A stretch of 64,000 nt of DNA from NCBI RefSeq assembly GCF_004791695.1, contig NZ_SRSO01000013.1, positions 1-64,000 on the forward strand, in the 5' to 3' direction. Every line of letters starts with the position of its first letter. Positions within the stretch are counted from its first letter, which is position 1. Source of the DNA: Flavivirga rizhaonensis (GTDB lineage Bacteria > Bacteroidota > Bacteroidia > Flavobacteriales > Flavobacteriaceae). A model generated the notes under the pieces. The model saw only the letters and a program-made list of their open reading frames with translations. It was not told where the DNA came from and made no database searches. A program made the translations under genes and the position numbers. Shown here one piece after another: positions 54,349 to 63,482 of this stretch.

Positions 54349-55881
54349 ATGTCTTATAATTCAAGAATATTTCTTTTTGTTTTATGCTTATTTGTTATGT
54401 CTAACAAATTAGTTGCAGCTTCAAAGATAGATGTTGCTCCCGATCTATTTTTAGTGCAACTTGATAGTTTAATAAAACAGAAAAATATCAGTAATGATAT
54501 GACTCAGTTAGAACTATTAGTACTTTATAATGATGCTTTAATTGAAAAACATCCGGATTCAATCAAAATATTTAAAAATTTAGCAATTTTAAATGCAGAT
54601 TTAAATCAACCTAAAGATGCTTTAATTTTTACTAAAAAGTATATTAATAATACGTTAGATTTTTCAATTTTAAATAATGGAGCGTATGACGTTATAAGAG
54701 ATTCCAAAGAGTATAAAGAACTGTCCGAAAATTATTTATTGCAAATGGACTGGCTTACATTTTTGTTTCTATACGTTGCTTTAATTGGCTTTTTTTTCAC
54801 CATAATCATCAATTTTTCTAAAAAGTCAAATCGGTACGCTAAATTATTTATTAGTGGTTTTGTTGGGGTACATTCGTTGTTTATTTTGGAGTTTGTTCTG
54901 TATATATCCAATATTCAGTATAAAGCTCCACACACATATTTGATGGCCTCATCTGTGGCGCTTTTATACGGACCACTACTTTACTTTTATTTTAAGAGTG
55001 TCACGTATAATTTTAAATTTAGAAAAATAGATTTATTGCATTTTTTGCCAACACTTGTTTTAATTGTGTTTTTATTTCCAATGTATTCACTCTCCGGTAA
55101 TGAAAAAATCGAGCTCATGTTGGAATTAAATGATTCATATGATATTTATAACAGATATGTAATATTCTTTTCAAAAGTAGCATCACTTGTTATATATGCT
55201 GTTTTAATAGGAAAGCTTCAGTATGGTAACGGTAAAAAAGAAATTAATTCAGAAAATACAAAGCAACCTATTAATAAATGGAAGAAAACCATCTATAGAA
55301 TACATATTATTTATCTAGTTTCTTATATTATTTATGGCTTACCAGTAAGTGGATTATTGCTCTCTTTTCCATATTTCATCAACTATATACAGGTTAGTAT
55401 TATGTCTGCTATGGTTGTTTACCTTGCTTATATGGCCTATGTGCAACCAGAAATTTTTAAATATGATTATGCGCTAAAAGATGTTATGTCTTTGGAGAAG
55501 TATCAAAAATCAGGACTTACTAATGCATTATCACAAGAACTCAAAGAGAATTTAATTAAGTTATTTATCGAAGAAAAAGTGTATAAAGAAAACAATATTA
55601 GTCTTGAAGTATTGTCTCAAAGATTAAATACAACTAGACATAATACGTCTCAAATAATTAACGAACATTTTAATATCAATTTTTTTGAGCTTATAAATAA
55701 ATTTAGAATTAAAGAAGCTATAAGCATTTTTAAAGAAGATGTTCACGGAAGTCTTAATATTATAGACATTGCCTACGAGGTGGGTTATAATAATAAAGTT
55801 ACTTTCAATAAAGCATTTAAAAAAGAGACCTCGCAAACACCTTCAGAGTTTATAAATTCTCAACTTAAAAAGGTTGAATAA
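54349..55881 (+). CDS. AraC-family regulator with membrane sensor domain
   Basis: About 510 residues from ATG 54349; the frame extends ten codons to a TTG (54319), but the ATG leads straight into a signal-like helix (RIFLFVLCLFVMSN). A short outer domain (about residues 25-135) is followed by seven hydrophobic helices (LTFLFLYVALIGFFFTIII and others), then an AraC HTH (TTRHNTSQIINEHFNINFFE; YNNKVTFNKAFKKETSQTPSEF). It lies between the two SusCD operons that share a leader, so it may sense the substrate and control one or both. That link is inferred from position. Confidence 0.88.
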   Translation: MSYNSRIFLFVLCLFVMSNKLVAASKIDVAPDLFLVQLDSLIKQKNISNDMTQLELLVLYNDALIEKHPDSIKIFKNLAILNADLNQPKDALIFTKKYINNTLDFSILNNGAYDVIRDSKEYKELSENYLLQMDWLTFLFLYVALIGFFFTIIINFSKKSNRYAKLFISGFVGVHSLFILEFVLYISNIQYKAPHTYLMASSVALLYGPLLYFYFKSVTYNFKFRKIDLLHFLPTLVLIVFLFPMYSLSGNEKIELMLELNDSYDIYNRYVIFFSKVASLVIYAVLIGKLQYGNGKKEINSENTKQPINKWKKTIYRIHIIYLVSYIIYGLPVSGLLLSFPYFINYIQVSIMSAMVVYLAYMAYVQPEIFKYDYALKDVMSLEKYQKSGLTNALSQELKENLIKLFIEEKVYKENNISLEVLSQRLNTTRHNTSQIINEHFNINFFELINKFRIKEAISIFKEDVHGSLNIIDIAYEVGYNNKVTFNKAFKKETSQTPSEFINSQLKKVE

Positions 55882-55968
55882 CAAGTAAATGCAAGGTAAA
55901 TTATCTTCGGTGAAGTAAGGTATTATAAGAGTTGCCATCAAATAATAACTTTATTCTTTTTTTTATTG

Positions 55969-56144
55969 TTGCAATTGCAAATAAGGTAGGACAGTAAATA
56001 GAACTTTACTTAAAACATTTTAGATTCTTCTAAGCTTTAATTTCATAGTAGAGTATAATTTTTTGAATTAGTCACTTAAAAAAACATCTTTACTGCCTAC
56101 CTTTTTTCAATCTGCTTGACTAATTCAAATAAACATTTAATTTT
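55969..56144 (+). promoter_or_regulatory. susC leader copy B with complementary arms
   Basis: AAGGTAGGACAGTAAA (55983-55998) can pair with TTTACTGCCTACCTT (56089-56103): 15 base pairs with one bulged A. GAATTAGTC (56065-56073) and GACTAATTC (56118-56126) are perfect complements. A TTGCAATTGCAA palindrome (55969-55980) sits where copy A has TAGTGCAATTG. Spacing to the start codon is close to that of copy A (162 against 153 bases). Confidence 0.7.
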
Positions 56145-59100
56145 ATGAAAGTAAGAAACTACTATTTAATGTTAGTGTTCTTGATGATTGGTATGGTATC
56201 ATCTTTTGCACAAGAAAAAATGGTTTCTGGAAGAGTTGTGGATAAAAACAATTTACCACTACCAGGAGCAACAATTTTAATTAAAAACTCCATTAATGGA
56301 AGTTCAACAGATTTCGATGGGAATTATTCAATTAAGGTTAATCAAGGAGACATTCTGGTATTTAGTTTTATTGGCTATATAAATCAAGAAATCATAGTAG
56401 GGGCATCAAACACCATTAATGTTACTATGCGAAACGATACAACTGCTCTTGAAGAGGTTATTGTGGTTGCATATGGTTCGCAAACAAGAGAATCTATAGT
56501 AGGGTCAGTAGGAGTTGTTTCAAGTACTACAATTGAAACGCAACAAGTAACATCTCCATTAAGAGCATTACAAGGTGCTGTACCTGGAGTAAGTTTATTA
56601 ACAGCAGGCGGTCAACCAGGAAGTAATCCAACTATTAGAATTAGAGGAATATCAAGTGAAAGTTTAGCAAGGGGGCCACTTATTGTTGTAGATGGTGCGC
56701 CATTTAATGGTAGTCTTAATACGATAAGCCAGGATCAGATAGAGTCAGTCTCAGTATTAAAAGATGCCTCTTCTTCAGCTTTATACGGTTCAAGAGCTTC
56801 TGGGGGAGTTATATTAATTACAACTAAAAAAGGATATATTGACTCAGCTCCAAAAGTGACATTAAGGTCTCAAATAGGACTTTCTAACCCAGCTGTAGGG
56901 GTTCACAATTTAACTGAACCAGAAGGTTATTTAAAGCTAACTTGGCAAGCTTTGAAGAATACAAATCAATATGAAAATGGTCAAACTGCTACCGATGCAG
57001 CTCAAAATGCAACAAATGGTTTGGTCGATTATTTAGGATATAATCCATATAGTGTTGCAAACCCAATAGATATTAATGGTAATTTGGTAGCAAACGCAAA
57101 TCTATTATGGAATTCTAACTGGGAAAATGAAATAATTAGAGAAGATTACCTTAGGGTAAATCATAACATTGGTGTCTCTGGGGGTAGCAATAAAACAAGA
57201 TACTTCATGTCTTTTGATTATTTAAATGAAGATGGCCCGGTAAGACCTTCAGATTTTGAGAGAGTAGCTACAAGATTAAATTTAGAAACTCAGATAAATG
57301 ATTGGTTTAAAATAGGCCTTAATTCTAGCTTTTCACGCTCTAGTTCAAATAATCCAGATCAAACAAGTGACAATACAACACAAGCAATTTCATGGATTTA
57401 TGGGGTGTCAAGTATTTATCCCATATACTTACGTGATGCTAATGGAAATTTAATTAGAGATAATGCCGGAGATCGAATTTTCGATTTAGGAAATGGACTT
57501 GTTACTGGTCAAGCAGTAAATAGTACAAGACCAGTTTTTAACGATGATAATATTTTGGCAAGTTTAACTTTAGGGAAAGAAAGAAGAGTAAGAACTAATT
57601 ATTTAGCCAATGTTTTTGCAGAAGTAAATCTTTTTGAAGGTTTAACATTCAAAACGCGATTGAGTTATGAGAATTACCTGTTCGATTCTTTTAGTTTTGA
57701 TGATGATAAGACAGGTGCCGCAGCTAATGTACAAGGACGTGTATCGCAGAATCGAGATTTAACAACGACTTTAAATGCGATTCAATCTTTAAACTATAAG
57801 AAGAGTTTTGGAAATCACCATGTATCTATTGATGCTATAACAGAAGCCTATACAAATACCCAAGATGACTTATTATCTCAAGGTACTGGATTTTTGCCAG
57901 GAGTAGATAACTTAGATAGCAGTACGACACCGGAAGGTGTTGGAGGTAATGTTATTACGGAAAGAATTAATAGTTATTTAGGTCGACTTAGCTATAATTT
58001 TAATGAAAAGTATTTTGGAGAGTTTTCAATAAGAAGAGATGGGTCTACCCGTTTTCATGAAGACACAAGGTGGGGTAACTTTTTAGCAGGAGGTATGAGC
58101 TGGATTGTTTCTAAAGAGCATTTTTTAAGTGAAAATAATGTTCTTACATATTTAAAACTTAGAGGATCTTATGGTGAACTGGGAAACAATAGAACCGCAA
58201 ACCTTTTTCCTTATCAATCTGTTTTTCAAACAGGTTTTGTTAACCAAAGTAACTCAGGTACTTTGCCTGAAGGTGTAGCCGATGTGAATTTAAGATGGGA
58301 AAAAATAGAATCTTTAAATATTGGGGCAGACTTCGAATTATTTAATGGAACCATATCAGGTACTTTAGAATACTATAACAAAGAATCTGTAGATTTAATT
58401 TTAGATAAACCATTACCACGATCTTTAGGTGTAAATAAAATTGTTACAAATATTGGGTCTATCAAGAATTTTGGCTGGGAAGCATCGTTACGCTCTATTA
58501 ATTTCAATACAGAAGATTTTACATGGACTACGGGTATTAACGTGGCACTAAATAAGAACGAGTGGACTAAGTTATCTCAAGATCAAATTATAAATGGGTC
58601 TAAACGTTATAGAGTTGGTGGCTCTATTTTCGATTTCTTTATCCCAGAATGGGCTGGTGTAGACCCTGCCGATGGTAAAGGTATGTGGTATAGAGATGTA
58701 TTAGATGTTGAAGGTAATGTAATTGATAAGGTCACAACAAAGGATTATAGTTCAGATTCCAATACTAGAGCCACTCCATATGATACTGGAAAATCTTCCT
58801 TGCCAGATATAGAAGGCGGGTTTACTTCCTTTATCAGATACAAACAGTTTGATTTGAATGTATTGTTCAATTTTAGCTTTGGAGCTTATTTATTAGATTC
58901 AGACTATTCATCACTAATAAACCCTTTCCAAAACCCGGGAGCTAGTGCCCATCCAGATAATTTTAATGCATGGCAAAACCCTGGGGATATTAGCGACTTC
59001 CCTTTACTATTAGCTAGCAACAATGATCATGCCTCCCGATCAACGCGCTTCTTGTTTAAAAATGATTATATAAGATTGAAAAGTTTAACATTTGGTTACA

Positions 59101-59285
59101 ATCTTCCGCAATCAGTAATTGAAAGAGTAGGATTAAGCAAGTTAAGGTTGTTTTTACAAGCAGATAATATCTTAACCTGGCAATCCCATAAAGGAATTGA
59201 TCCAGAACAGGCATTTAACGGTGTTGCCAATAGTAGGTCTCCATTATCTAAAACAATAACGTCTGGTATTATTTTAGAATTTTAA
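56145..59285 (+). CDS. SusC/RagA TonB-dependent transporter (third pair)
   Basis: A 1046-residue outer-membrane transporter with signal peptide (MLVFLMIGMVSSFAQ), CarboxypepD_reg-like domain (SGRVVDKNNLPLPGATILIK), plug (VSVLKDASSSALYGSRASGG) and barrel ending in ITSGIILEF. The N-terminal domain is close to that of the second SusC (PLPGATILIKNSINGSSTDF against PLPGATVLIKGTTSGTSSDF), in line with the shared leader. Its SusD follows after 18 bases. The cargo is not known. Confidence 0.95.
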   Translation: MKVRNYYLMLVFLMIGMVSSFAQEKMVSGRVVDKNNLPLPGATILIKNSINGSSTDFDGNYSIKVNQGDILVFSFIGYINQEIIVGASNTINVTMRNDTTALEEVIVVAYGSQTRESIVGSVGVVSSTTIETQQVTSPLRALQGAVPGVSLLTAGGQPGSNPTIRIRGISSESLARGPLIVVDGAPFNGSLNTISQDQIESVSVLKDASSSALYGSRASGGVILITTKKGYIDSAPKVTLRSQIGLSNPAVGVHNLTEPEGYLKLTWQALKNTNQYENGQTATDAAQNATNGLVDYLGYNPYSVANPIDINGNLVANANLLWNSNWENEIIREDYLRVNHNIGVSGGSNKTRYFMSFDYLNEDGPVRPSDFERVATRLNLETQINDWFKIGLNSSFSRSSSNNPDQTSDNTTQAISWIYGVSSIYPIYLRDANGNLIRDNAGDRIFDLGNGLVTGQAVNSTRPVFNDDNILASLTLGKERRVRTNYLANVFAEVNLFEGLTFKTRLSYENYLFDSFSFDDDKTGAAANVQGRVSQNRDLTTTLNAIQSLNYKKSFGNHHVSIDAITEAYTNTQDDLLSQGTGFLPGVDNLDSSTTPEGVGGNVITERINSYLGRLSYNFNEKYFGEFSIRRDGSTRFHEDTRWGNFLAGGMSWIVSKEHFLSENNVLTYLKLRGSYGELGNNRTANLFPYQSVFQTGFVNQSNSGTLPEGVADVNLRWEKIESLNIGADFELFNGTISGTLEYYNKESVDLILDKPLPRSLGVNKIVTNIGSIKNFGWEASLRSINFNTEDFTWTTGINVALNKNEWTKLSQDQIINGSKRYRVGGSIFDFFIPEWAGVDPADGKGMWYRDVLDVEGNVIDKVTTKDYSSDSNTRATPYDTGKSSLPDIEGGFTSFIRYKQFDLNVLFNFSFGAYLLDSDYSSLINPFQNPGASAHPDNFNAWQNPGDISDFPLLLASNNDHASRSTRFLFKNDYIRLKSLTFGYNLPQSVIERVGLSKLRLFLQADNILTWQSHKGIDPEQAFNGVANSRSPLSKTITSGIILEF

Positions 59286-59303
59286 AACCAAAAAATTAAA
59301 GAA

Positions 59304-60767
59304 ATGAAAATATATAATACATCAAAAAGTACAAAATTTCTACTGGTTTTAATGGTAGTCTTTTTGTCTAGTTGCTCAAAAGAGTTTATAGATGAGCCTC
59401 AGAACACGGCAGGCCTTCCAGAGTCAATAGTTTTTTCAGATAGAGAAATTGTACAGTCTTTTATAACAGGTATATATGCTAGGTATAAAGGGCAGTGGGA
59501 TGATGATTTAACAGATGGTGAAAATACTTCTGATCCAGATACAGGGGGCTTATATGCTATGTATTTTGCGAGGACAGCTAAAGGAAATGACTTAATCCTT
59601 GCACCTACATTTTATAGGTTTGATTATGCCCATGATAATAGACTGCCTACTTTTAGGAGAACAAGTTTTACGTGGACTTTTAATTACGAAATAATTAATT
59701 ATGCTAATGTATTAATCAATGGATTAGCAAATAGTAGTCTTGATGATGCGACGAAAAAAGAATTTACTGCTGTAGGTAAGGCCATAAGGGCATTTCATTA
59801 TTTTCAAATTGCCTTAGAGTTCGCTCCTAATTATAATACAGATAGGACGAGCTCTAGAATTCCTATTTATACAGAACCAGCTACAGGATCTTCAGTTGGT
59901 AACCCTCCAAGCCCATTAACCGATGTTTATAATTTAATATTGTCTGATCTTAAATCTGCAATTCAGGATTTACCTGAGGAAAGGCTTGGTAAAAGTTATA
60001 TTAATAAAGCTGTTGCTAATGGGATATTGGCTAGAGTTTTATTAGTGACTCAGGATGATTGGGAGTTAGCCTCTTCTGCTGCTAAAGCAGCTTATGGAGA
60101 TAATGCGGCAATGGCAGTGGTATCTTCAAATTGGGGTAATGGGTTTAATGAATTATCGGATCAAGATTGGCTGTGGGGACATTTTCAAAATGGAACGAAC
60201 GAAACCAGTGCTTTTTGGATGGCACCTCATGTATTTACAGATCATTTAACAACATCACTTAAAAACACCTATATAAATACAAATTTCAGAGATGAGTTTT
60301 CAGATACCGATGTTAGAAAGTTGTTTCAGGATATTTATAATTCAACAACACCTTACAGAGAATTTGTAACGACTAAGTTTACTTTTACGTTTGCATCAGA
60401 TGTTCCTTTAATGCGAAAGTCTGAAATGGTATTAATTGATGCAGAAGCTCAATACAATTTAAATAACGAATCTGAAGCTAGGAATTTACTTTTTGCATTA
60501 CAAAAAGACAGAGATCCAGGAGCGACGTTATCCACTAATTCTGGAAGCGATCTGATGGATGAGATTTTACTGGAAAGACGCAAAGAGCTATATGGCGAAT
60601 TAGGTGTCGAATGGTTTGATGCTAAAAGATTGAGTATGCCTATTAATAGAGACACTGTACATAGGGTAATTGTGAATGTTCCTGCTGATAGTGAATTGTT
60701 TTATTTAACTATTCCACAGTCTGAAATAGATGCTAATCCTAATATGGACGAAAGTATAAATCAATAA
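59304..60767 (+). CDS. SusD/RagB lipoprotein (third pair)
   Basis: A 487-residue lipoprotein partner of the preceding SusC (signal LVLMVVFLSSC). SusD marks are ANVLINGLANSSLDDATKKE, VGKAIRAFHYFQIALEFAP near the N-terminal TPR helices, and the C-terminal RKSEMVLIDAEAQYNLN followed by ILLERRKELYGELGVEWFDAKRL (in parts: ILLERRKELYGELG and WFDAKRL). Length is normal. It differs in type from the SusD-like_2 protein of the second pair, so the two operons are not simple duplicates. Confidence 0.94.
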   Translation: MKIYNTSKSTKFLLVLMVVFLSSCSKEFIDEPQNTAGLPESIVFSDREIVQSFITGIYARYKGQWDDDLTDGENTSDPDTGGLYAMYFARTAKGNDLILAPTFYRFDYAHDNRLPTFRRTSFTWTFNYEIINYANVLINGLANSSLDDATKKEFTAVGKAIRAFHYFQIALEFAPNYNTDRTSSRIPIYTEPATGSSVGNPPSPLTDVYNLILSDLKSAIQDLPEERLGKSYINKAVANGILARVLLVTQDDWELASSAAKAAYGDNAAMAVVSSNWGNGFNELSDQDWLWGHFQNGTNETSAFWMAPHVFTDHLTTSLKNTYINTNFRDEFSDTDVRKLFQDIYNSTTPYREFVTTKFTFTFASDVPLMRKSEMVLIDAEAQYNLNNESEARNLLFALQKDRDPGATLSTNSGSDLMDEILLERRKELYGELGVEWFDAKRLSMPINRDTVHRVIVNVPADSELFYLTIPQSEIDANPNMDESINQ

Positions 60768-60782
60768 TTAATAAGCTTAGTT

Positions 60783-61487
60783 ATGAGAAAAACAATCTTT
60801 TTATTTTTATCAATACCACTATTAGTTTTCTATAGCTGTGATAGTGACGACCATAATATTATTAATTATGTGTCTTTTGAATCGACGTCTTATGATTTTG
60901 GGGTAGATATACAGAGTAGTAATTCTAATGATATTAAAATTTATACAACACGCATTTCAAATGTAGAAAGAGTGTTTAACATCAATATTGACACAGACAT
61001 GTCAACTGCCGATCCAGCATCTTATACAGTTCCTGGATCTGTTTCTGTGCCTGCCAACTCTAATGAAGGCGTTTTTACAGTAAATATATCAGATTTGAAT
61101 ATTGGAGCAGAAGGAGAAACACTAGTACTTTCTTTTACTAATGAAGAAGGTTTGTTTATTGGAGACCCCATAACGTTTAACATTAAACAGATTTGCCCAT
61201 ATCCTGAAACTCAGCTAGCTATTACATTTGATGATTTTCCTGAAGAACAATATTGGGAATTATATGATTCTAATGATGATTTGTTATTTGAAGGGGGGCC
61301 ATACCCAGATGAGACAGAATTCAGTAGAGGGTTTTGTTTAGAAAATGGAACATATAAAATTGTAATGGGAGATACCTTTGGAGATGGTGGAGGTGGCTAT
61401 ACAATTACTTATAATGGAAATGTATTAGTTACAGGTGATGGCAATCATGGTTTTAGTGAAGAATTAACGTTTCAAATAAATAATTAG
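60783..61487 (+). CDS. Two-domain lipoprotein of the third SusCD operon
   Basis: A 234-residue lipoprotein (LLVFYSC, then DSDDHN). Residues about 25-135 are a DUF4843/DUF1735-like beta-sandwich (YVSFESTSYDFG ... TYTVPGSVSVPANSNEG). Residues about 140-234 resemble the calcium-binding pre-peptidase-like domain of secreted proteases: FCLENGTYKIVMGDTFGDGG and YTITYNGNVLVTGDG. That second domain is common in protein-degrading systems of Bacteroidota. A surface binding role is inferred. It ends the operon before the terminator at 61539. Confidence 0.78.
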   Translation: MRKTIFLFLSIPLLVFYSCDSDDHNIINYVSFESTSYDFGVDIQSSNSNDIKIYTTRISNVERVFNINIDTDMSTADPASYTVPGSVSVPANSNEGVFTVNISDLNIGAEGETLVLSFTNEEGLFIGDPITFNIKQICPYPETQLAITFDDFPEEQYWELYDSNDDLLFEGGPYPDETEFSRGFCLENGTYKIVMGDTFGDGGGGYTITYNGNVLVTGDGNHGFSEELTFQINN

Positions 61488-61538
61488 TAAAATATAATTC
61501 AACTAAATAAACTATTAACTATTTAATCAAAAAGGATT

Positions 61539-61559
61539 CTCCGAGGCCCTGCTTCGGGG
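61539..61559 (+). terminator. Terminator after the third SusCD operon
   Basis: CTCCGAGG pairs with CTTCGGGG over 8 bp (two G-U) around CCCTG and is followed by TTTCTG, a short T-tract. It lies 52 bases after the stop codon. A dispersed-repeat end, TGTCATTCC (61573-61581), comes next. Confidence 0.65.
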
Positions 61560-61669
61560 TTTCTGTTGAAATTGTCATTCCCGTGAAAAGAGGAATCTAA
61601 ATTATTCAATACGCTTTTTCTTCACAAGAGAATATGTATATTTAGAGTATAATTATTTAAACTCTAGAT

Positions 61670-62947
61670 ATGAAAAAATTAATATTGATACTTCTACTAG
61701 CATTTTCTTATGACGGGATTTCTCAAAATACGTATTTGCATTGTGGTAAATTGATTGACACAGAGAAGGGTAAAGTTTTAAAAGAAATGACAATTGTTAT
61801 TTCTAATAATAAAATAATAGCCGTTGAAAAGGGGTACACTTCCATACAGAATCCTGAAGATGTTACTATTGATTTAAAAACAAAAACAGTTATGCCTGGG
61901 CTTATCGATATGCATGTGCACATTGAGCATGAAACCAACCCAAAACGTTATTTACAGAAGTATACATTAAATGATGCCGATGTTGCTTTTAATTCACTGC
62001 GATTTGCAAAAGCCACTTTAGATGCTGGATTTACTACGGTTAGAGATCTAGGAGGTTCAGGCGTTAATATTTCACTTAGAAAAGCGATTAATTTAGGAAA
62101 AGTTGATGGTCCTAGGATATTTACTGCAGGTAAATCTATAGCAACTACAGGAGGGCATGCAGACCCAACCAATGGCAATCGTAAGGAGTTAATGGGTGAT
62201 CCAGGTCCGAAAGAAGGTGTTGTAAATAGTGTTGAAGATGCAAAAAAAGCAGTAAGACAACGTTATAAAAACGGAGCAGATTGTATTAAAATCACAGCCA
62301 CTGGAGGCGTTTTAAGTGTAGCAAAAAGTGGTACTAACCCACAATTTACAGTTGAAGAAATTAAAGCTATTTGCAAAACAGCAAAAGATTATGGGATGCA
62401 TGTTGCTGCGCATGCTCATGGAGATGAAGGCATGCAACGAGCCGTAATAGGAGGAGTTAAAACCATTGAGCATGGTACTTTAATGAGTGAAGAAACTATG
62501 GAATTAATGAAAAAACATGATGCTTACTATGTACCAACTATAACAGCAGGAAAAGAAGTGGAAGGAAAAGCCAAAATTAAAGGGTTTTACCCAGAGATCG
62601 TTGTGCCCAAAGCATTAGCTATTGGACCTCAGATTCAAAAAACATTTGCTAAAGCTTATAAAAAAGGTGTTGGAATAGCTTTTGGAACAGATGCAGGTGT
62701 TTTTAAACACGGAGACAATGGAAAAGAATTTGGCTTTATGGTTGAAGCAGGTATGCCCGCCATAGAAACTATACAGAGCGCCACAATTACCAATGCCAAG
62801 ATTTTAGAAATGGAAAACCAAATTGGTCAAATAAAAACTGGATTTATTGCAGATATAGTAGCTACTAATGATGATCCGACTGAGAATATTTCAACTATGG
62901 AAGATGTTGTTTTTGTGATGAAAGAAGGGAAGGTTTATAAAGAATAA
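61670..62947 (+). CDS. Secreted metal-dependent amidohydrolase
   Basis: A 425-residue amidohydrolase-superfamily enzyme with a signal peptide (LILLLAFSYDGISQ). Metal-binding residues are visible: HxH in GLIDMHVHIEHE, Lys in DCIKITATGG, His in HVAAHAHGDEG, His in TIEHGT and Asp in GTDAGVFKHG. This set matches the binuclear zinc group related to imidazolonepropionase and Xaa-Pro (prolidase-type) dipeptidases. It acts outside the cytosol. Its position next to the third SusCD operon, though past a terminator, suggests processing of an imported peptide or amide (inferred). The exact substrate is unknown. Confidence 0.88.
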   Translation: MKKLILILLLAFSYDGISQNTYLHCGKLIDTEKGKVLKEMTIVISNNKIIAVEKGYTSIQNPEDVTIDLKTKTVMPGLIDMHVHIEHETNPKRYLQKYTLNDADVAFNSLRFAKATLDAGFTTVRDLGGSGVNISLRKAINLGKVDGPRIFTAGKSIATTGGHADPTNGNRKELMGDPGPKEGVVNSVEDAKKAVRQRYKNGADCIKITATGGVLSVAKSGTNPQFTVEEIKAICKTAKDYGMHVAAHAHGDEGMQRAVIGGVKTIEHGTLMSEETMELMKKHDAYYVPTITAGKEVEGKAKIKGFYPEIVVPKALAIGPQIQKTFAKAYKKGVGIAFGTDAGVFKHGDNGKEFGFMVEAGMPAIETIQSATITNAKILEMENQIGQIKTGFIADIVATNDDPTENISTMEDVVFVMKEGKVYKE

Positions 62948-62966
62948 TGAATGTTATTTTTTATTT

Positions 62967-63482
62967 TTATGTTTTTGAAGGTTTCTTCTTCTTAAAACTA
63001 GCAACAACTAAAATGATCATGCCCGTAGTTACTGATAAATCAGCCATATTAAAAATACCAGTTTTAAAAACCCCTCCTAAATCGATAAACAAGAAGTCAG
63101 TAACTTTTCCATATACAATACGGTCATAAACATTGGCTAAACCACCGCCAATGATACTTGCGAAAGCAAAAAGAGAAAGGGTGTCTAAGCTTTTGTCTTT
63201 GAAAATATGGCGCAACACAAAACCAAGTACTACTATAGGTAAAATAAGTAATAAGATAATTCTAAGCGTAGGATTTAAATCGCTACCCATGCCTAAAAAG
63301 GCACCGGTATTTTCTACATTCATCATAATGAAAGCATCACCTATTAAAGAAATACGCTCACCAGGATGAATGTCAGTTCGTAAATCAATATTGGCTCTAA
63401 CAAGTACTTTCGAAATTTGATCGATGACAATAGTTAAAATGATAACTAATAAAATATAAACAGAGCGTTTTGATAATGTCAT
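62967..63482 (-). CDS. lspA: Lipoprotein signal peptidase II
   Basis: A 171-residue inner-membrane aspartic protease that cleaves prolipoproteins at the lipobox. Four membrane helices; the catalytic Asp pair is in NVYDRIVYGKVTDF (NxxDR) and GIFNMADLSVT (FNxAD). The N-terminal VLVRANIDLRTD and NVENTGAFLG motifs are family-typical. It is essential for the many lipoproteins in the window. The start codon directly abuts the stop of fabD (63483), implying an operon with it. Confidence 0.96.
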   Translation of the reverse strand: MTLSKRSVYILLVIILTIVIDQISKVLVRANIDLRTDIHPGERISLIGDAFIMMNVENTGAFLGMGSDLNPTLRIILLLILPIVVLGFVLRHIFKDKSLDTLSLFAFASIIGGGLANVYDRIVYGKVTDFLFIDLGGVFKTGIFNMADLSVTTGMIILVVASFKKKKPSKT

